Source: Williamsia sp. 1138 (GTDB taxonomy: Bacteria; Actinomycetota; Actinomycetes; Mycobacteriales; Mycobacteriaceae). From it: a stretch of 64,000 bases of DNA. The stretch covers positions 1-64,000 of the forward strand of contig NZ_MJEJ02000053.1 in assembly GCF_002095435.2 (NCBI RefSeq), written 5' to 3'. This document shows, in pieces, positions 17,130-25,439 of this stretch (within the stretch, counting starts at the first letter, position 1; every line of letters starts with the position of its first letter). A model generated the notes under the pieces. The model saw nothing but the letters and a program-made list of their open reading frames with translations. It did not search any database and was not told the origin of the DNA. The translations under genes and the position numbers were made by a program.

Positions 17130-18332
17130 TCATAGACCCGATGTAATTGGCCGTAAGGCCATGTCAGACAGCAATTCCTGGCGTAACCGAATGGTCTCTC
17201 GAGGTAAGTTCCAGGTGAGAATTGCTTCCATCCGGCCTCTATGCCTGTAGACGGCTGCGAAACGTCCCTGTGAAGGATCGCCGCGGGTAATCGACACGGT
17301 GGCGGCATTGTGCGGTATCCCGTAAACCTGGATTTTCACGTCGAATTGATCACTCCAAAAGAACGGAATTGGTGCGAATGGTTCTTTGCGCGCACTCACC
17401 AGTGCGCGTGCGGCGACAGTTGCTTGTTCGAGCGCATTGGTCTGATGTTCCAAGCGCATTCGGCGTCCGTAGACCCTATGGTGCCAGCTGGCAACGTCGC
17501 CAGCCGCGACGATTCCCGGTGCTGCGACACAGAACTCGTCGCAGTCCACTCCGTTAGTGAGCGAAAGGCCGCTGTCGGCCAGCCAGTCGATGCTGGGGGT
17601 TGATCCGATGGCCATCAGCACGAGGTCTGCGTCTATCACCGATCCGTCGTTCATCGCGACGCCCGTCACCTGACCGTGGTGGCTGCGAAGTGCTGCCACC
17701 TCACTGCCGAGAGCCATCTCTACACCATGGGACTGATGTAACGTCGCAACGTGGTCCCCGATCTCTTCGCCGAGTTGGCGCATCATTGGAGTCGTCAGGG
17801 GGTCGACGATGGTGACGTGGAGCTGCGATTTCCTTGCCACTGCGGCGACCTCGCAACCCAAGAACCCCGCCCCTATCACAACCAATCGACGTCCCGGTGC
17901 AAAGTCCTTTCGGAGCGCGCGAGCGTCACTGGTGGTCCTGAGGATGTGAACCCCGTCGATGCCGGCAGTGTCTGGGAAGCGGCGCGGATTCACGCCGGTC
18001 GCGATTATCAAGCCGTCGTATTCGATGCTGGAGCCGTCGGCCATCTCAACCCGCTGGGCTTCACGATCGAGGTGTACTGCAGCGCTTCCGAGGCGCCATT
18101 GGGCATTCAAGGCCATTAGCTTGTCGGGTGAGCGAAACTGCGCCCGGTCCTCGGTCCAGGTTCCAGCAAGGAGCTGCTTCGATAGCGGTGGCCGCATATA
18201 CGGGGCGGCGTTCTCGGCTCCAACCATCACAATGTCGCCGTTGAAGTTGTCTTTACGGAGCGTCTCGGCGGCAGTGAGGCCGGCCGCGGACGCACCGACG
18301 ATCACAATCCGGTTCGGGTGTCTCTTGTCCAT
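17130..18332 (-). CDS. FAD-dependent ferredoxin reductase, putidaredoxin/rhodocoxin reductase type
   Basis: A 400-residue class with two Rossmann folds: FAD site IVIVGASAAGLTAAETLR near the N-terminus, the PYMRPPLSKQLL motif, NAD site LVVIGAGFLGCEVAAVARK around residue 150, and the C-terminal FAD motif GIVAAGDVASWH. It takes electrons from NADH to a ferredoxin serving a class I P450. The ATG at 18332 is chosen with GGA about 7 bases upstream; a TTG three codons earlier is less likely. Its promoter carries the shared palindrome at 18403. The ferredoxin partner is probably the 3Fe-4S ferredoxin at 28934. Confidence 0.92.
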   Translation of the reverse strand: MDKRHPNRIVIVGASAAGLTAAETLRKDNFNGDIVMVGAENAAPYMRPPLSKQLLAGTWTEDRAQFRSPDKLMALNAQWRLGSAAVHLDREAQRVEMADGSSIEYDGLIIATGVNPRRFPDTAGIDGVHILRTTSDARALRKDFAPGRRLVVIGAGFLGCEVAAVARKSQLHVTIVDPLTTPMMRQLGEEIGDHVATLHQSHGVEMALGSEVAALRSHHGQVTGVAMNDGSVIDADLVLMAIGSTPSIDWLADSGLSLTNGVDCDEFCVAAPGIVAAGDVASWHHRVYGRRMRLEHQTNALEQATVAARALVSARKEPFAPIPFFWSDQFDVKIQVYGIPHNAATVSITRGDPSQGRFAAVYRHRGRMEAILTWNLPRETIRLRQELLSDMALRPITSGL

Positions 18333-18402
18333 CGGATCCAAGCTTTAGTAGTAGAGGTCTGGGCGCTGGCCCTCGAGGCGAATCGGCGACCATCAATATT
18401 GA

Positions 18403-18446
18403 TCAGTACACTGAGGAAAGGTAGTGTTCGTCACACTTGGAGTCAA
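18403..18446 (-). promoter_or_regulatory. Promoter plus TCAGT-NN-ACTGA operator, copy 2
   Basis: On the minus strand: TTGACT (18446-18441), 17-bp spacer, TACCTT (18423-18418), three bases, then TCAGTGTACTGA (18414-18403; reads TCAGTACACTGA on the plus strand). It drives the ferredoxin-reductase/fprB operon. The divergent cupin gene starts at 18533 and may also be under its influence. Confidence 0.78.
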
Positions 18447-18532
18447 GTGCGTGCTGGGCGGAGGCCCAGCATTGCGGTGTGTCCTCGGCGCCGGCGGGTG
18501 TCGGTGTCGAGCCGAATCACAAAGGAGACTAA

Positions 18533-19132
18533 GTGACTATGGATCAGAACTATGGCCGTGGCTGGCAGGCTTATTCCTTCGACAACGCGACAATGCACGA
18601 GGTCAAGGCGCATGGCGCGAAGACTGCAATCGGGGCCGCGGCTGCGTTCAATCGTGGGCCCGGGCGGTTGCAGATGAGCTTGCTCGAAATACCCGCAGGG
18701 GTGGCAGGGGATTCGATCGGGCTTCACATCCATCGCGATTTCCCGACCGGCCGAGACGTCGAGGAGATTTACATCCTCGTTGACGGCGAAGGTGTCATGA
18801 CCTTCAGTAATGGTGACGAAGTCTCGTTGTGCCCTGGGGATTTTGTCACAACGTATCCTGGGACCGGACACGCATTCCAGGTCGCCGGAGATCGCACCGC
18901 GCGCATCATAGTCATCGTTCCCGAGGGGTTCCGGTCGGACGCGCCGTCGGCGCCCTCCGACCAGTTTCCGGATGAATTTGAACCCACGATTCGTATTGTC
19001 AGCTGTCATCCAACGTCCATGACGCCGGTAGAAGCGGAGTGTCGGAAATGTCACGATGCGTGGACGGTTGACGTGGGCAGCCCCGGAGGGGAGGGTCTGT
19101 CTCACTGGGCCGCGCAGCACGTGTGCAGATGA
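18533..19132 (+). CDS. Cupin-domain protein with C-terminal Cys-rich tail
   Basis: A 199-residue single cupin. Motif 1 is present as HIHRDFPTGRDVEEIYILVDG (His, His, Glu ligands) and motif 2 as PGDFVTTYPGTGHAF (His). The last 35 residues hold C-x2-C (CRKCHD), a His and a final Cys, resembling a small zinc-binding tail. AAAGGAGA stands six bases before the GTG start. Small cupins act as dioxygenases, isomerases or ligand sensors; the function here is unknown. It forms a pair with the luciferase-like monooxygenase 90 bases downstream and is divergent from the ferredoxin reductase. Confidence 0.8.
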   Translation: MTMDQNYGRGWQAYSFDNATMHEVKAHGAKTAIGAAAAFNRGPGRLQMSLLEIPAGVAGDSIGLHIHRDFPTGRDVEEIYILVDGEGVMTFSNGDEVSLCPGDFVTTYPGTGHAFQVAGDRTARIIVIVPEGFRSDAPSAPSDQFPDEFEPTIRIVSCHPTSMTPVEAECRKCHDAWTVDVGSPGGEGLSHWAAQHVCR

Positions 19133-19221
19133 TGCGGATGGACGTAGTGCCGGAGGTCGAGGCCTGCCCGGCCCGATGATGAACGGCCAGGTGGCCATAC
19201 CGAGAGCGAGGAGTCGCAGCG

Positions 19222-20304
19222 ATGCAGATCGGGATCTTCAGCATCGGTGACGTGACAACAGACCCCACCAGTGGGGTCACTCCGACCGAACATCAACGCA
19301 TCAAGGCAACCGTCGAGATCGCAGTTAAGGCAGAAGAGGTCGGCCTCGATGTAGTAGCACTCGGCCAGCACCACGGTCCGCCTTTTGCGGCGACGTCACC
19401 GGCGACGACACTCGCGTTCATTGCGGCTAGGACGAAACGAATTATCTTGTCAACCGCAACGACACTGATCACCACGACCGATCCGGTCAAGATTGCTGAA
19501 GACTACGCTCAACTTCAGCATCTCTCGGATGGCAGGCTGGACCTCATGCTGGGTCGCGGGAACGCAGTACCGGTCTACTCCTGGTTCGGTCAAGATATTC
19601 GACACGGCATAGAACTCGCTTCCGAGAACTATGCGCTCCTTCATCAACTGTGGCGAAATGAAGGCGTTGACTGGGCCGGTCGTTTTCGAGCCCCGCTCGC
19701 TGGCTTCACCGCTACCCCTCGTCCACTCGACGGTGTACCCCCGTTCGTGTGGCACGGGTCAGTGCGCAGCCCCGAGGTGGCCGAAACGGCCGCCCGCTAC
19801 GGTGACGGCTATTTTGCGCACCATGTCTTCTGGCCGATCGCACATACTGCGCGGATGGTGGACCTCTACCGCCGCCGTTTCGAACACCACGGCCACGGCA
19901 CCTACAGTCAAGGGATCGTCGGACTCGGTGGCCAGGTGTACATGCATCGCAGCAGTCAGCGCGCGGTCAGCGAGTTTCGTCCATACTTCGACAAGGCGCC
20001 GCTGTACGGCAACGGGCGTTCCTTGGAAGAGTTCACGCAGAAGACTCCACTCACAGTAGGCTCCCCTCAGCAGGTCATCGATCGAACGCTTGGCTTCAGA
20101 GACTACGCCGGTGACTATCAACGTCAATTGTTCTTGATCGACCACGCGGGGTTGCCGCTCAAGAGGGTTCTAGCGCAACTCGATCTTCTCGGCGAGGAAG
20201 TGCTACCTGTGCTGAGGGCCGAATTTGCCTCACGAAAGTCTGCACATGTTCCGGATGCTCCTACGCATCAGTCTCTTCGTGCGGTACTGGCTCACCGCCG
20301 CTGA
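19222..20304 (+). CDS. Luciferase-like flavin monooxygenase (LLM class)
   Basis: A 360-residue TIM-barrel protein of the bacterial-luciferase superfamily: MQIGIFSIGDV at strand 1, VGLDVVALGQHH, the LSDGRLDLMLGRGN turn typical of the family, and PPFVWHGSVRSPEVAETAARYGDG. These enzymes use FMNH2 (or F420) and O2 for Baeyer-Villiger, dealkylation or hydroxylation reactions; the conserved LGQHH and long C-terminus favour the FMN type. GAGGAG lies 7 bases before the ATG. No flavin reductase is encoded next to it. Confidence 0.85.
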   Translation: MQIGIFSIGDVTTDPTSGVTPTEHQRIKATVEIAVKAEEVGLDVVALGQHHGPPFAATSPATTLAFIAARTKRIILSTATTLITTTDPVKIAEDYAQLQHLSDGRLDLMLGRGNAVPVYSWFGQDIRHGIELASENYALLHQLWRNEGVDWAGRFRAPLAGFTATPRPLDGVPPFVWHGSVRSPEVAETAARYGDGYFAHHVFWPIAHTARMVDLYRRRFEHHGHGTYSQGIVGLGGQVYMHRSSQRAVSEFRPYFDKAPLYGNGRSLEEFTQKTPLTVGSPQQVIDRTLGFRDYAGDYQRQLFLIDHAGLPLKRVLAQLDLLGEEVLPVLRAEFASRKSAHVPDAPTHQSLRAVLAHRR

Positions 20305-20500
20305 ACAGTTGACTACCTGGTGCAAATCGATTAGGACCGCATCACACCGGGCCACCATCACCATTCGGTGGGGTGCTCCTGTCGCTGAGCCTCGGTCGGA
20401 TTGTGCGGGCGGAGCCCTCGACTATGGCAGTAGTTCTGTCTGTCGCGGTCAGGACTGCCCGTCTGGGCATAGAAAACCTGCCGTATGTCAATGTCAAGGG

Positions 20501-20542
20501 TTGACAGAGTGGCATCAGACACTAAACTTGTCAGTACACTGA
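20501..20542 (+). promoter_or_regulatory. Promoter plus TCAGT-NN-ACTGA operator, copy 3
   Basis: TTGACA (20501-20506), 16-bp spacer, TAAACT (20523-20528), two bases, then TCAGTACACTGA (20531-20542), overlapping the expected start of transcription. The P450 start codon is at 20614. The rest of the 309-base gap (20305-20613) holds no gene. Confidence 0.85.
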
Positions 20543-20613
20543 GCAATACTCGACCGAGGATCGCTCAGGATGTACCAAGTTCGTCTCCCATACAACTCCT
20601 CCGGAGGAACACC

Positions 20614-21810
20614 GTGGCTGAAACTGTCGCTCCCGCCGACGACGCCCAAGCGCACTCGATTCGTTTTCGACTGACCGAGCCGGAGGTGGCTAAGGATCCA
20701 GGAGAGTTCTTTGCAGACCTGCGCTCCAAGTGTCCCGTGGCACACAGCGACAGCTTCGACGGCTTCTGGATACTGTCGCGGTACCAAGATGTATTCGACG
20801 CTGCGCTCAAGCCCCAAATCTTCAGCAGTGCTAGCGGTATGACAATCCCGGTGATTCCACAACCACCGGTCATCTGCATCGAGCAGGACGACCCTGAACA
20901 CCGGAAATACCGGAGACCTCTGCAGGGGTGGTTCACTGCAAAACGCATGCAAGAGCTAGAACCGGAGGTCCGCCGGATCGTTACGACTCTCATCGATGAG
21001 ATGGTCGACCACCGAAAGGGTGACTTGGCAGCGATTGCGGCTGCAGTTCCGCCGATGGTTATCGCACTTATTCTCGGACTTCCAGAGAAAGACTGGGACT
21101 GGTTCCGCGAACGCGAGGCGACAACACTTCGTCTCGCTCAGGTCGGTGACAAAGAAGGTGCAGGCGCTGCCGCAAATGACGTCCTGAGGTATCTCAGCGA
21201 CCGAATCGAAGAACGGCGTGCGGATCCTCAGGGAGACATGCTCTCTGACCTCGCCGCTCTAGTTATAGATGGCGAAGTTATTCCACATAAAGACGCAGTC
21301 TCACTCGCATTTCTGCTCCTCGGAGCCGGGCACGAAACAACCGTCGGCGGGATTGGAGGCCTTCTCTATCGTGTCTTTCAAGATTCTGAGGTGCGCGATC
21401 AGTTGATCGAAGACGCGTCGCTGGTTTCCGTAGCAGTTGAGGAGGCATTGCGTATCGAGACGCCACTGTTTGGCTTGGGGCGAATGGCTAAGCACGACAG
21501 TACAGTCGACGACGTGACAATCCCCGAAGGTGATCGGGTGATGCTCATGTGGGGATCTGCGAACCGAGACCCCGATGTATTCGATAACCCGGAAGACTTC
21601 CGCCTCGATCGAGAAAACAGTGAGAAGCATATTGCATTCGGTGCAGGTATTCATCGCTGCGTTGGTGCCCCACTAGCACGTCTGGAGATGCAGATCGTGC
21701 TCGAAGAGGTGCTGCTACGGATGCCCGCCCTACGGCTGACAAATCCGAGCGACGTGAACGTTGTCTGGACGGTAGGACGAGAATTCCAGGATCTCGACAG
21801 CACCTGGTGA
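20614..21810 (+). CDS. Cytochrome P450 (island, first copy)
   Basis: A 398-residue soluble P450. I-helix LLLGAGHETTVGG, ExxR as EEALR, haem loop FGAGIHRCVGAPLARLE. The start at the GTG 20614 is supported by CCGGAGG six bases upstream and by the promoter/operator lying at 20501-20542, inside a longer open frame that must therefore be untranslated. It is followed by a beta-propeller lactonase-like protein and an SDR, suggesting hydroxylation, then lactone or alcohol processing. Electrons probably come from the ferredoxin at 28934 through the reductase at 17130. Confidence 0.92.
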   Translation: MAETVAPADDAQAHSIRFRLTEPEVAKDPGEFFADLRSKCPVAHSDSFDGFWILSRYQDVFDAALKPQIFSSASGMTIPVIPQPPVICIEQDDPEHRKYRRPLQGWFTAKRMQELEPEVRRIVTTLIDEMVDHRKGDLAAIAAAVPPMVIALILGLPEKDWDWFREREATTLRLAQVGDKEGAGAAANDVLRYLSDRIEERRADPQGDMLSDLAALVIDGEVIPHKDAVSLAFLLLGAGHETTVGGIGGLLYRVFQDSEVRDQLIEDASLVSVAVEEALRIETPLFGLGRMAKHDSTVDDVTIPEGDRVMLMWGSANRDPDVFDNPEDFRLDRENSEKHIAFGAGIHRCVGAPLARLEMQIVLEEVLLRMPALRLTNPSDVNVVWTVGREFQDLDSTW

Positions 21811-21824
21811 CCGGGGGCACGATG

Positions 21825-21854
21825 CTCGGAGGGACCGATCCCGACTCCTCCGAG
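21825..21854 (+). terminator. Hairpin downstream of the first island P450
   Basis: 8-bp stem CTCGGAGG / CCTCCGAG with a 14-base loop, starting 15 bases after the stop. No U-tract. It may be a weak terminator, since the next gene starts at 22051 on the same strand. Confidence 0.45.
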
Positions 21855-22050
21855 AAAGTAGCGAGTGCCCTCACGCCTGGCCGGCCTTGCCGCGCGCCCC
21901 CATGAGCGCGCAACGCAATGGATGCCGTGAATTCAGGACGATCACAGTTCCTCGATTACAGCGCAGGACGCATGGCCCGATTCGATCTACGAATGGTCTT
22001 GAACGCATAAGTAAAGCCATTTCGCTCAAACAGTCTACGAGAGGAAGATA

Positions 22051-23070
22051 ATGTCAAAGGACGTAGCCCCGCCCGTGCAGGCATGGGGCCCGATCATCGA
22101 TTTGCCGGAGTTTCCGACGATCGGGTGCTACCCGTGCGAGGTCGAGTGGGACGATATGGGCAATATGTGGACTGCTCAGGTTAGTGGCAATAAAATCGCG
22201 AAGATCAACTTCGACACTCATGAGATAACTGAAATACCAGTCCCAAACAAATCGGCGGCGCCAGGGCCGATGGAAAAGGCACCGGACGGTACCATCTGGT
22301 ACGGGCAGGTGCACGGTAACGGGATCGGGCGTTTGGACCCCAAAACTGAAACGCTCACCAACTTCGAGCTGCCGTGGGCGCGCATCTACGATGTCGGGCC
22401 AGAGGGCCGAGGCACGCATACCTTTGGCACCGCCACCGTTTTCGACATGAGCTTCGGCAAAGATGGCCACCTGTACTTCCTAATGGCCGGCATAAACGCC
22501 ATCGGCCGCTTCGACATGGAAGAACAGACATTTACGAAATGGGATCTGGAAACGCCGCGCTCTGGTCTCTTCTGTATGCAGCCCGGCCCAGGAAACACCA
22601 TAGCGTTCAGTGCCTGGAACAGCAATGAAATTGGGCTTCTCGACGTATTCACGAAGGAAATCAAACTATATAAGGTCCCTACGCCGGACGCCTTGGTGGG
22701 GGGGCTTACGCGGTCGCCCGATGGTAAGTACCTGTGGTTTGCTGAAAGCGGAGCCCAGAAACTCGGCCGACTCGATCCCGGGACTGGCGAGATCGAGGAA
22801 TTTGTGTTGAATGGCGGCCCCACGCTGGATCCCGGCGCCATGCGGTTCGGTAGTGACGGAAAGCTTTACTTCGTGACCGGAATGTATCGGAACGGAGACA
22901 AACTCGGGCGTTTCGACACAGTCACGAAGGTGGATGACTATCTGACCACGCCGACGCCCAGTTCTGCGCCGTGTGACCTGAATTCCGCCCGTCCCGGAAT
23001 AATTGCATTCGGTCAGTTCACCGGAAACCGGTTGGCATACATCGAAATTCCATTGACACCTGAGGGATAG
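22051..23070 (+). CDS. Beta-propeller protein, Vgb/SMP-30-like lyase or lactonase
   Basis: A 339-residue cytosolic protein with repeated propeller blades (MGNMWTAQVSGNKIAKIN, DGTIWYGQVHGNGIGRLD, DGHLYFLMAGINAIGRFD, GKYLWFAESGAQKLGRLD). The blade pattern is that of streptogramin (virginiamycin B) lyase and SMP-30/gluconolactonase. Vgb opens a lactone linkage by elimination, SMP-30 proteins hydrolyse lactones; in a P450 operon the likely role is ring opening of a lactone or ester, but antibiotic resistance cannot be ruled out. GAGAGGAAG precedes the ATG. No signal peptide. Confidence 0.8.
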   Translation: MSKDVAPPVQAWGPIIDLPEFPTIGCYPCEVEWDDMGNMWTAQVSGNKIAKINFDTHEITEIPVPNKSAAPGPMEKAPDGTIWYGQVHGNGIGRLDPKTETLTNFELPWARIYDVGPEGRGTHTFGTATVFDMSFGKDGHLYFLMAGINAIGRFDMEEQTFTKWDLETPRSGLFCMQPGPGNTIAFSAWNSNEIGLLDVFTKEIKLYKVPTPDALVGGLTRSPDGKYLWFAESGAQKLGRLDPGTGEIEEFVLNGGPTLDPGAMRFGSDGKLYFVTGMYRNGDKLGRFDTVTKVDDYLTTPTPSSAPCDLNSARPGIIAFGQFTGNRLAYIEIPLTPEG

Positions 23071-23249
23071 ATGCGGAGGGGTTGGGTTGTGGGCGCTGAG
23101 CCTGGCCCACACTCGACCCCGGCCCGGCTCGCTACAGGCGAGTCGCCGGTGCGGATCATCAACAATGAGAACCTCTTGACCTGTGTCGCGTCCGGACTTG
23201 GACCGCGCACGTATTCGATTGACAAAGTCCGACCAAAGGAGAGAAGTTA

Positions 23250-24041
23250 ATGGGATTGCTCGACGGGCAGGTAGCTGCTATTACATTCGGTACCCGAAGC
23301 ATTGGGCGGGGAGTGGCGGAGGCCTTTCTCGCAGAGGGTGCGTCGGTGGTCATCAATGGCCGCAACGCGAATAAGGGTCGAACGGCGATTGAAGAAATCT
23401 CCGCAGCGGGATTCGGCGATCGAGTTCACTTCATTCAGGGCGATGCCGGGATCAAGGGTGACGTCGAGGGAGTAATCAACGGTGCTGTCAAACATTTCGG
23501 TCGCCTGGACATCGCGGTTCTCAACCAAGGCGGCCTGAGGGACACAGCGCCGCTGGCCTCGATGACGGATGAGGAGTGGGATTACGAACTCAACCTGAAT
23601 CTGACGTCGATCTTCTGGTCGATGCGGGCCGCCCTTGCACATATGCTTCCACAGAAGTCCGGTCGGATCATCAACATGTCATCCTTGGAGGGCAAACGTG
23701 GTACGCCAGGTCTGCCGGGATACGTGGCTGCCAAACACGGGATGATTGGTCTCACTAAGGGATGCGCGCATGAGGTCGGCACCGAAGGAGTTACCGTGAA
23801 TGCGATCTGCCCCGGCCTGGTGATCACTGACCTTTTGTACGAGACCGGTCCGCGGACTGCTGAGGTCCTTGGTTTGCCCGATATCGACTCCCTCATAACA
23901 GAATTGGTGAAAGATTCGGCGATTCGGCGGGCGGTTACCGTCGAAGAGGTGGCTGCAGCGGCACTCTTCCTTGCGTCGCCGGCCGGAGCCGGGGTCACTG
24001 GGACGACAATCAATGTCGACGGTGGTTCTTCCCCGTACTGA
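23250..24041 (+). CDS. Short-chain dehydrogenase/reductase
   Basis: A 263-residue classical SDR. The cofactor loop is ITFGTRSIGRG, deviating from TGxxxGIG at its first Gly. The catalytic Ser (NMSSLEG) and YxxxK (YVAAK) are intact, followed by the PG motif (ICPGLVITD). Likely oxidises a hydroxyl created by the P450 two genes upstream, or reduces the keto product. AAAGGAGAGAAG lies upstream of the ATG. Probably the last gene of the P450 unit. Confidence 0.88.
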   Translation: MGLLDGQVAAITFGTRSIGRGVAEAFLAEGASVVINGRNANKGRTAIEEISAAGFGDRVHFIQGDAGIKGDVEGVINGAVKHFGRLDIAVLNQGGLRDTAPLASMTDEEWDYELNLNLTSIFWSMRAALAHMLPQKSGRIINMSSLEGKRGTPGLPGYVAAKHGMIGLTKGCAHEVGTEGVTVNAICPGLVITDLLYETGPRTAEVLGLPDIDSLITELVKDSAIRRAVTVEEVAAAALFLASPAGAGVTGTTINVDGGSSPY

Positions 24042-25121
24042 TGACAGAGCAGACTGAACACCGGCCTAAGCTCGGTGCCTCATCATCGGTTCCACTGATG
24101 AATCTGACTTGCGGCGGGCTCGAGTAACCAGATGCGAAGAAACACTACTGAGTCGGCGCCATTGATCGAACATGAGGAACTCCGGCACATCCGCGTCGTA
24201 CTGGTGTCGGTCGTCTTCTAGTCGGGTTGCGGGATTTGCTGCGAGGCTTGCGTGGCGAGTCCTGCGTCGCAACCCCGTCTCTGCGGAGTCCTTCGCACGC
24301 GGTGATGTGGGTAGGCTCTCTTCGAGAGCGTACTCAGAGGCGTTGTGGCAACCGAAGGTCCAGTAGGGTTTTCGCGGAGCGGGCGTGGACGTGGGTGCTG
24401 CGGCGCCGGTGGCCGAGGTGGCGTACATCAGCGGCGCGGAACCAGTTAAAGGTCACCAATCCCTGGGTTCAGGGTCTTGAGCAATAGGGTGGCGTGCGGC
24501 ACCCAACGACAGCTGCGTGTCCAATTCGGAGCTCGAGTAGGGCAGTCGTGACGAGAGGCCGAACTAAGAATGGCCTGGCTGCCTTCTCCGGGTCCGCAGC
24601 ACCATTTCTTCACAGTTGGGTAAAGCCGGGGATGCCTAACGGTGATTACGATCAGTCAGCGGCCGCTGAGTGGCGCGCTGATGAGCACCGGATACACAAG
24701 AGTGGTCGATTCTGCGGGCCGCCGCCGGTGGACCCGTCCTGCACCCCGCAGAGAGCGAGAAGTGGCTAGTACTTCCCCTCATTTTACTTCCGTCGAAGGC
24801 GCGCCTCCAGCGCGGACTCGGAAGGCGCCGAGCTGAACCGCGCCAGGGGCATTGGCGGGCATCACCCTCTCCAATGGAAATCCCAAGGTTGGGTGGTTGG
24901 TAATTACACCTTCGCCGGCGTCTTGAGGGTCCTGTCGACAACTACGGACTTAAAGCGGACTCCATCTGATCCACAAGCGGGGGCTTCGACCTGGCCACGA
25001 TGGATACCTTCATGGTCGTGAACAGTGTGCTCGATCCTTTTCGCGACCAGGCTCCAGGACGAGCCGGGCGCTTTGATGTTCGAAGCTCATGAAGTAAGAC
25101 TGCACCTCGTCGCTGTGACGG
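24042..25121. other. About 1.1 kb without a supported gene
   Basis: Every frame is broken by stops within about 120 codons, ribosome sites are absent and short translations on both strands show no family motifs. A plus-strand piece near 24130-24230 (LIEHEELRHIR, then a stop) could be decayed coding sequence but I cannot assign it. Base composition is a little less GC-rich than the flanks. It separates the P450-lactonase-SDR unit from the ABC transporter and looks like degraded intergenic DNA. Confidence 0.45.
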
Positions 25122-25174
25122 TTGACACACCCCCTGGAAGGGGCTACATTTTCGTCAACTCATCAGCACACTGA
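25122..25174 (+). promoter_or_regulatory. Promoter plus TCAGC-AC-ACTGA operator, copy 4
   Basis: TTGACA (25122-25127), 17-bp spacer, TACATT (25145-25150), then 12 bases to TCAGCACACTGA (25163-25174; one change, C for T at position 5). The transporter ATPase starts at 25440, so a leader of about 280 bases would follow; no gene is evident in that leader. Confidence 0.75.
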
Positions 25175-25439
25175 GTAATTTGTTCGATGCAACCGACCAC
25201 GCAGGACTCCGACCCGTGGGTGTGTGAGAGTCCGAGAAGCGGTCCGTCTCCATACTCTTCCTGCTGCTCATGGGCTCGTCGGTATTGAGATCAGCAGCCT
25301 GGCACCGATGAAGGAGTAATCAACAAAATGTGTGCAACCCTCGGATGCGCAGTTTTCAGGCACCGTGCAGAGACCTTGGAGGGGCACTGATGCGTTACCC
25401 GAAACGTGGGTCGGACCGAATCCGGAGAGTGGCATCATA

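Noticed and set aside
24042-25121. Several short open frames between the SDR and ABC transporter, first considered as a decayed acyl-CoA dehydrogenase
   Set aside because: Only a few residues (EHEELRHIR) hinted at that family; no catalytic motif or continuous match could be assembled.
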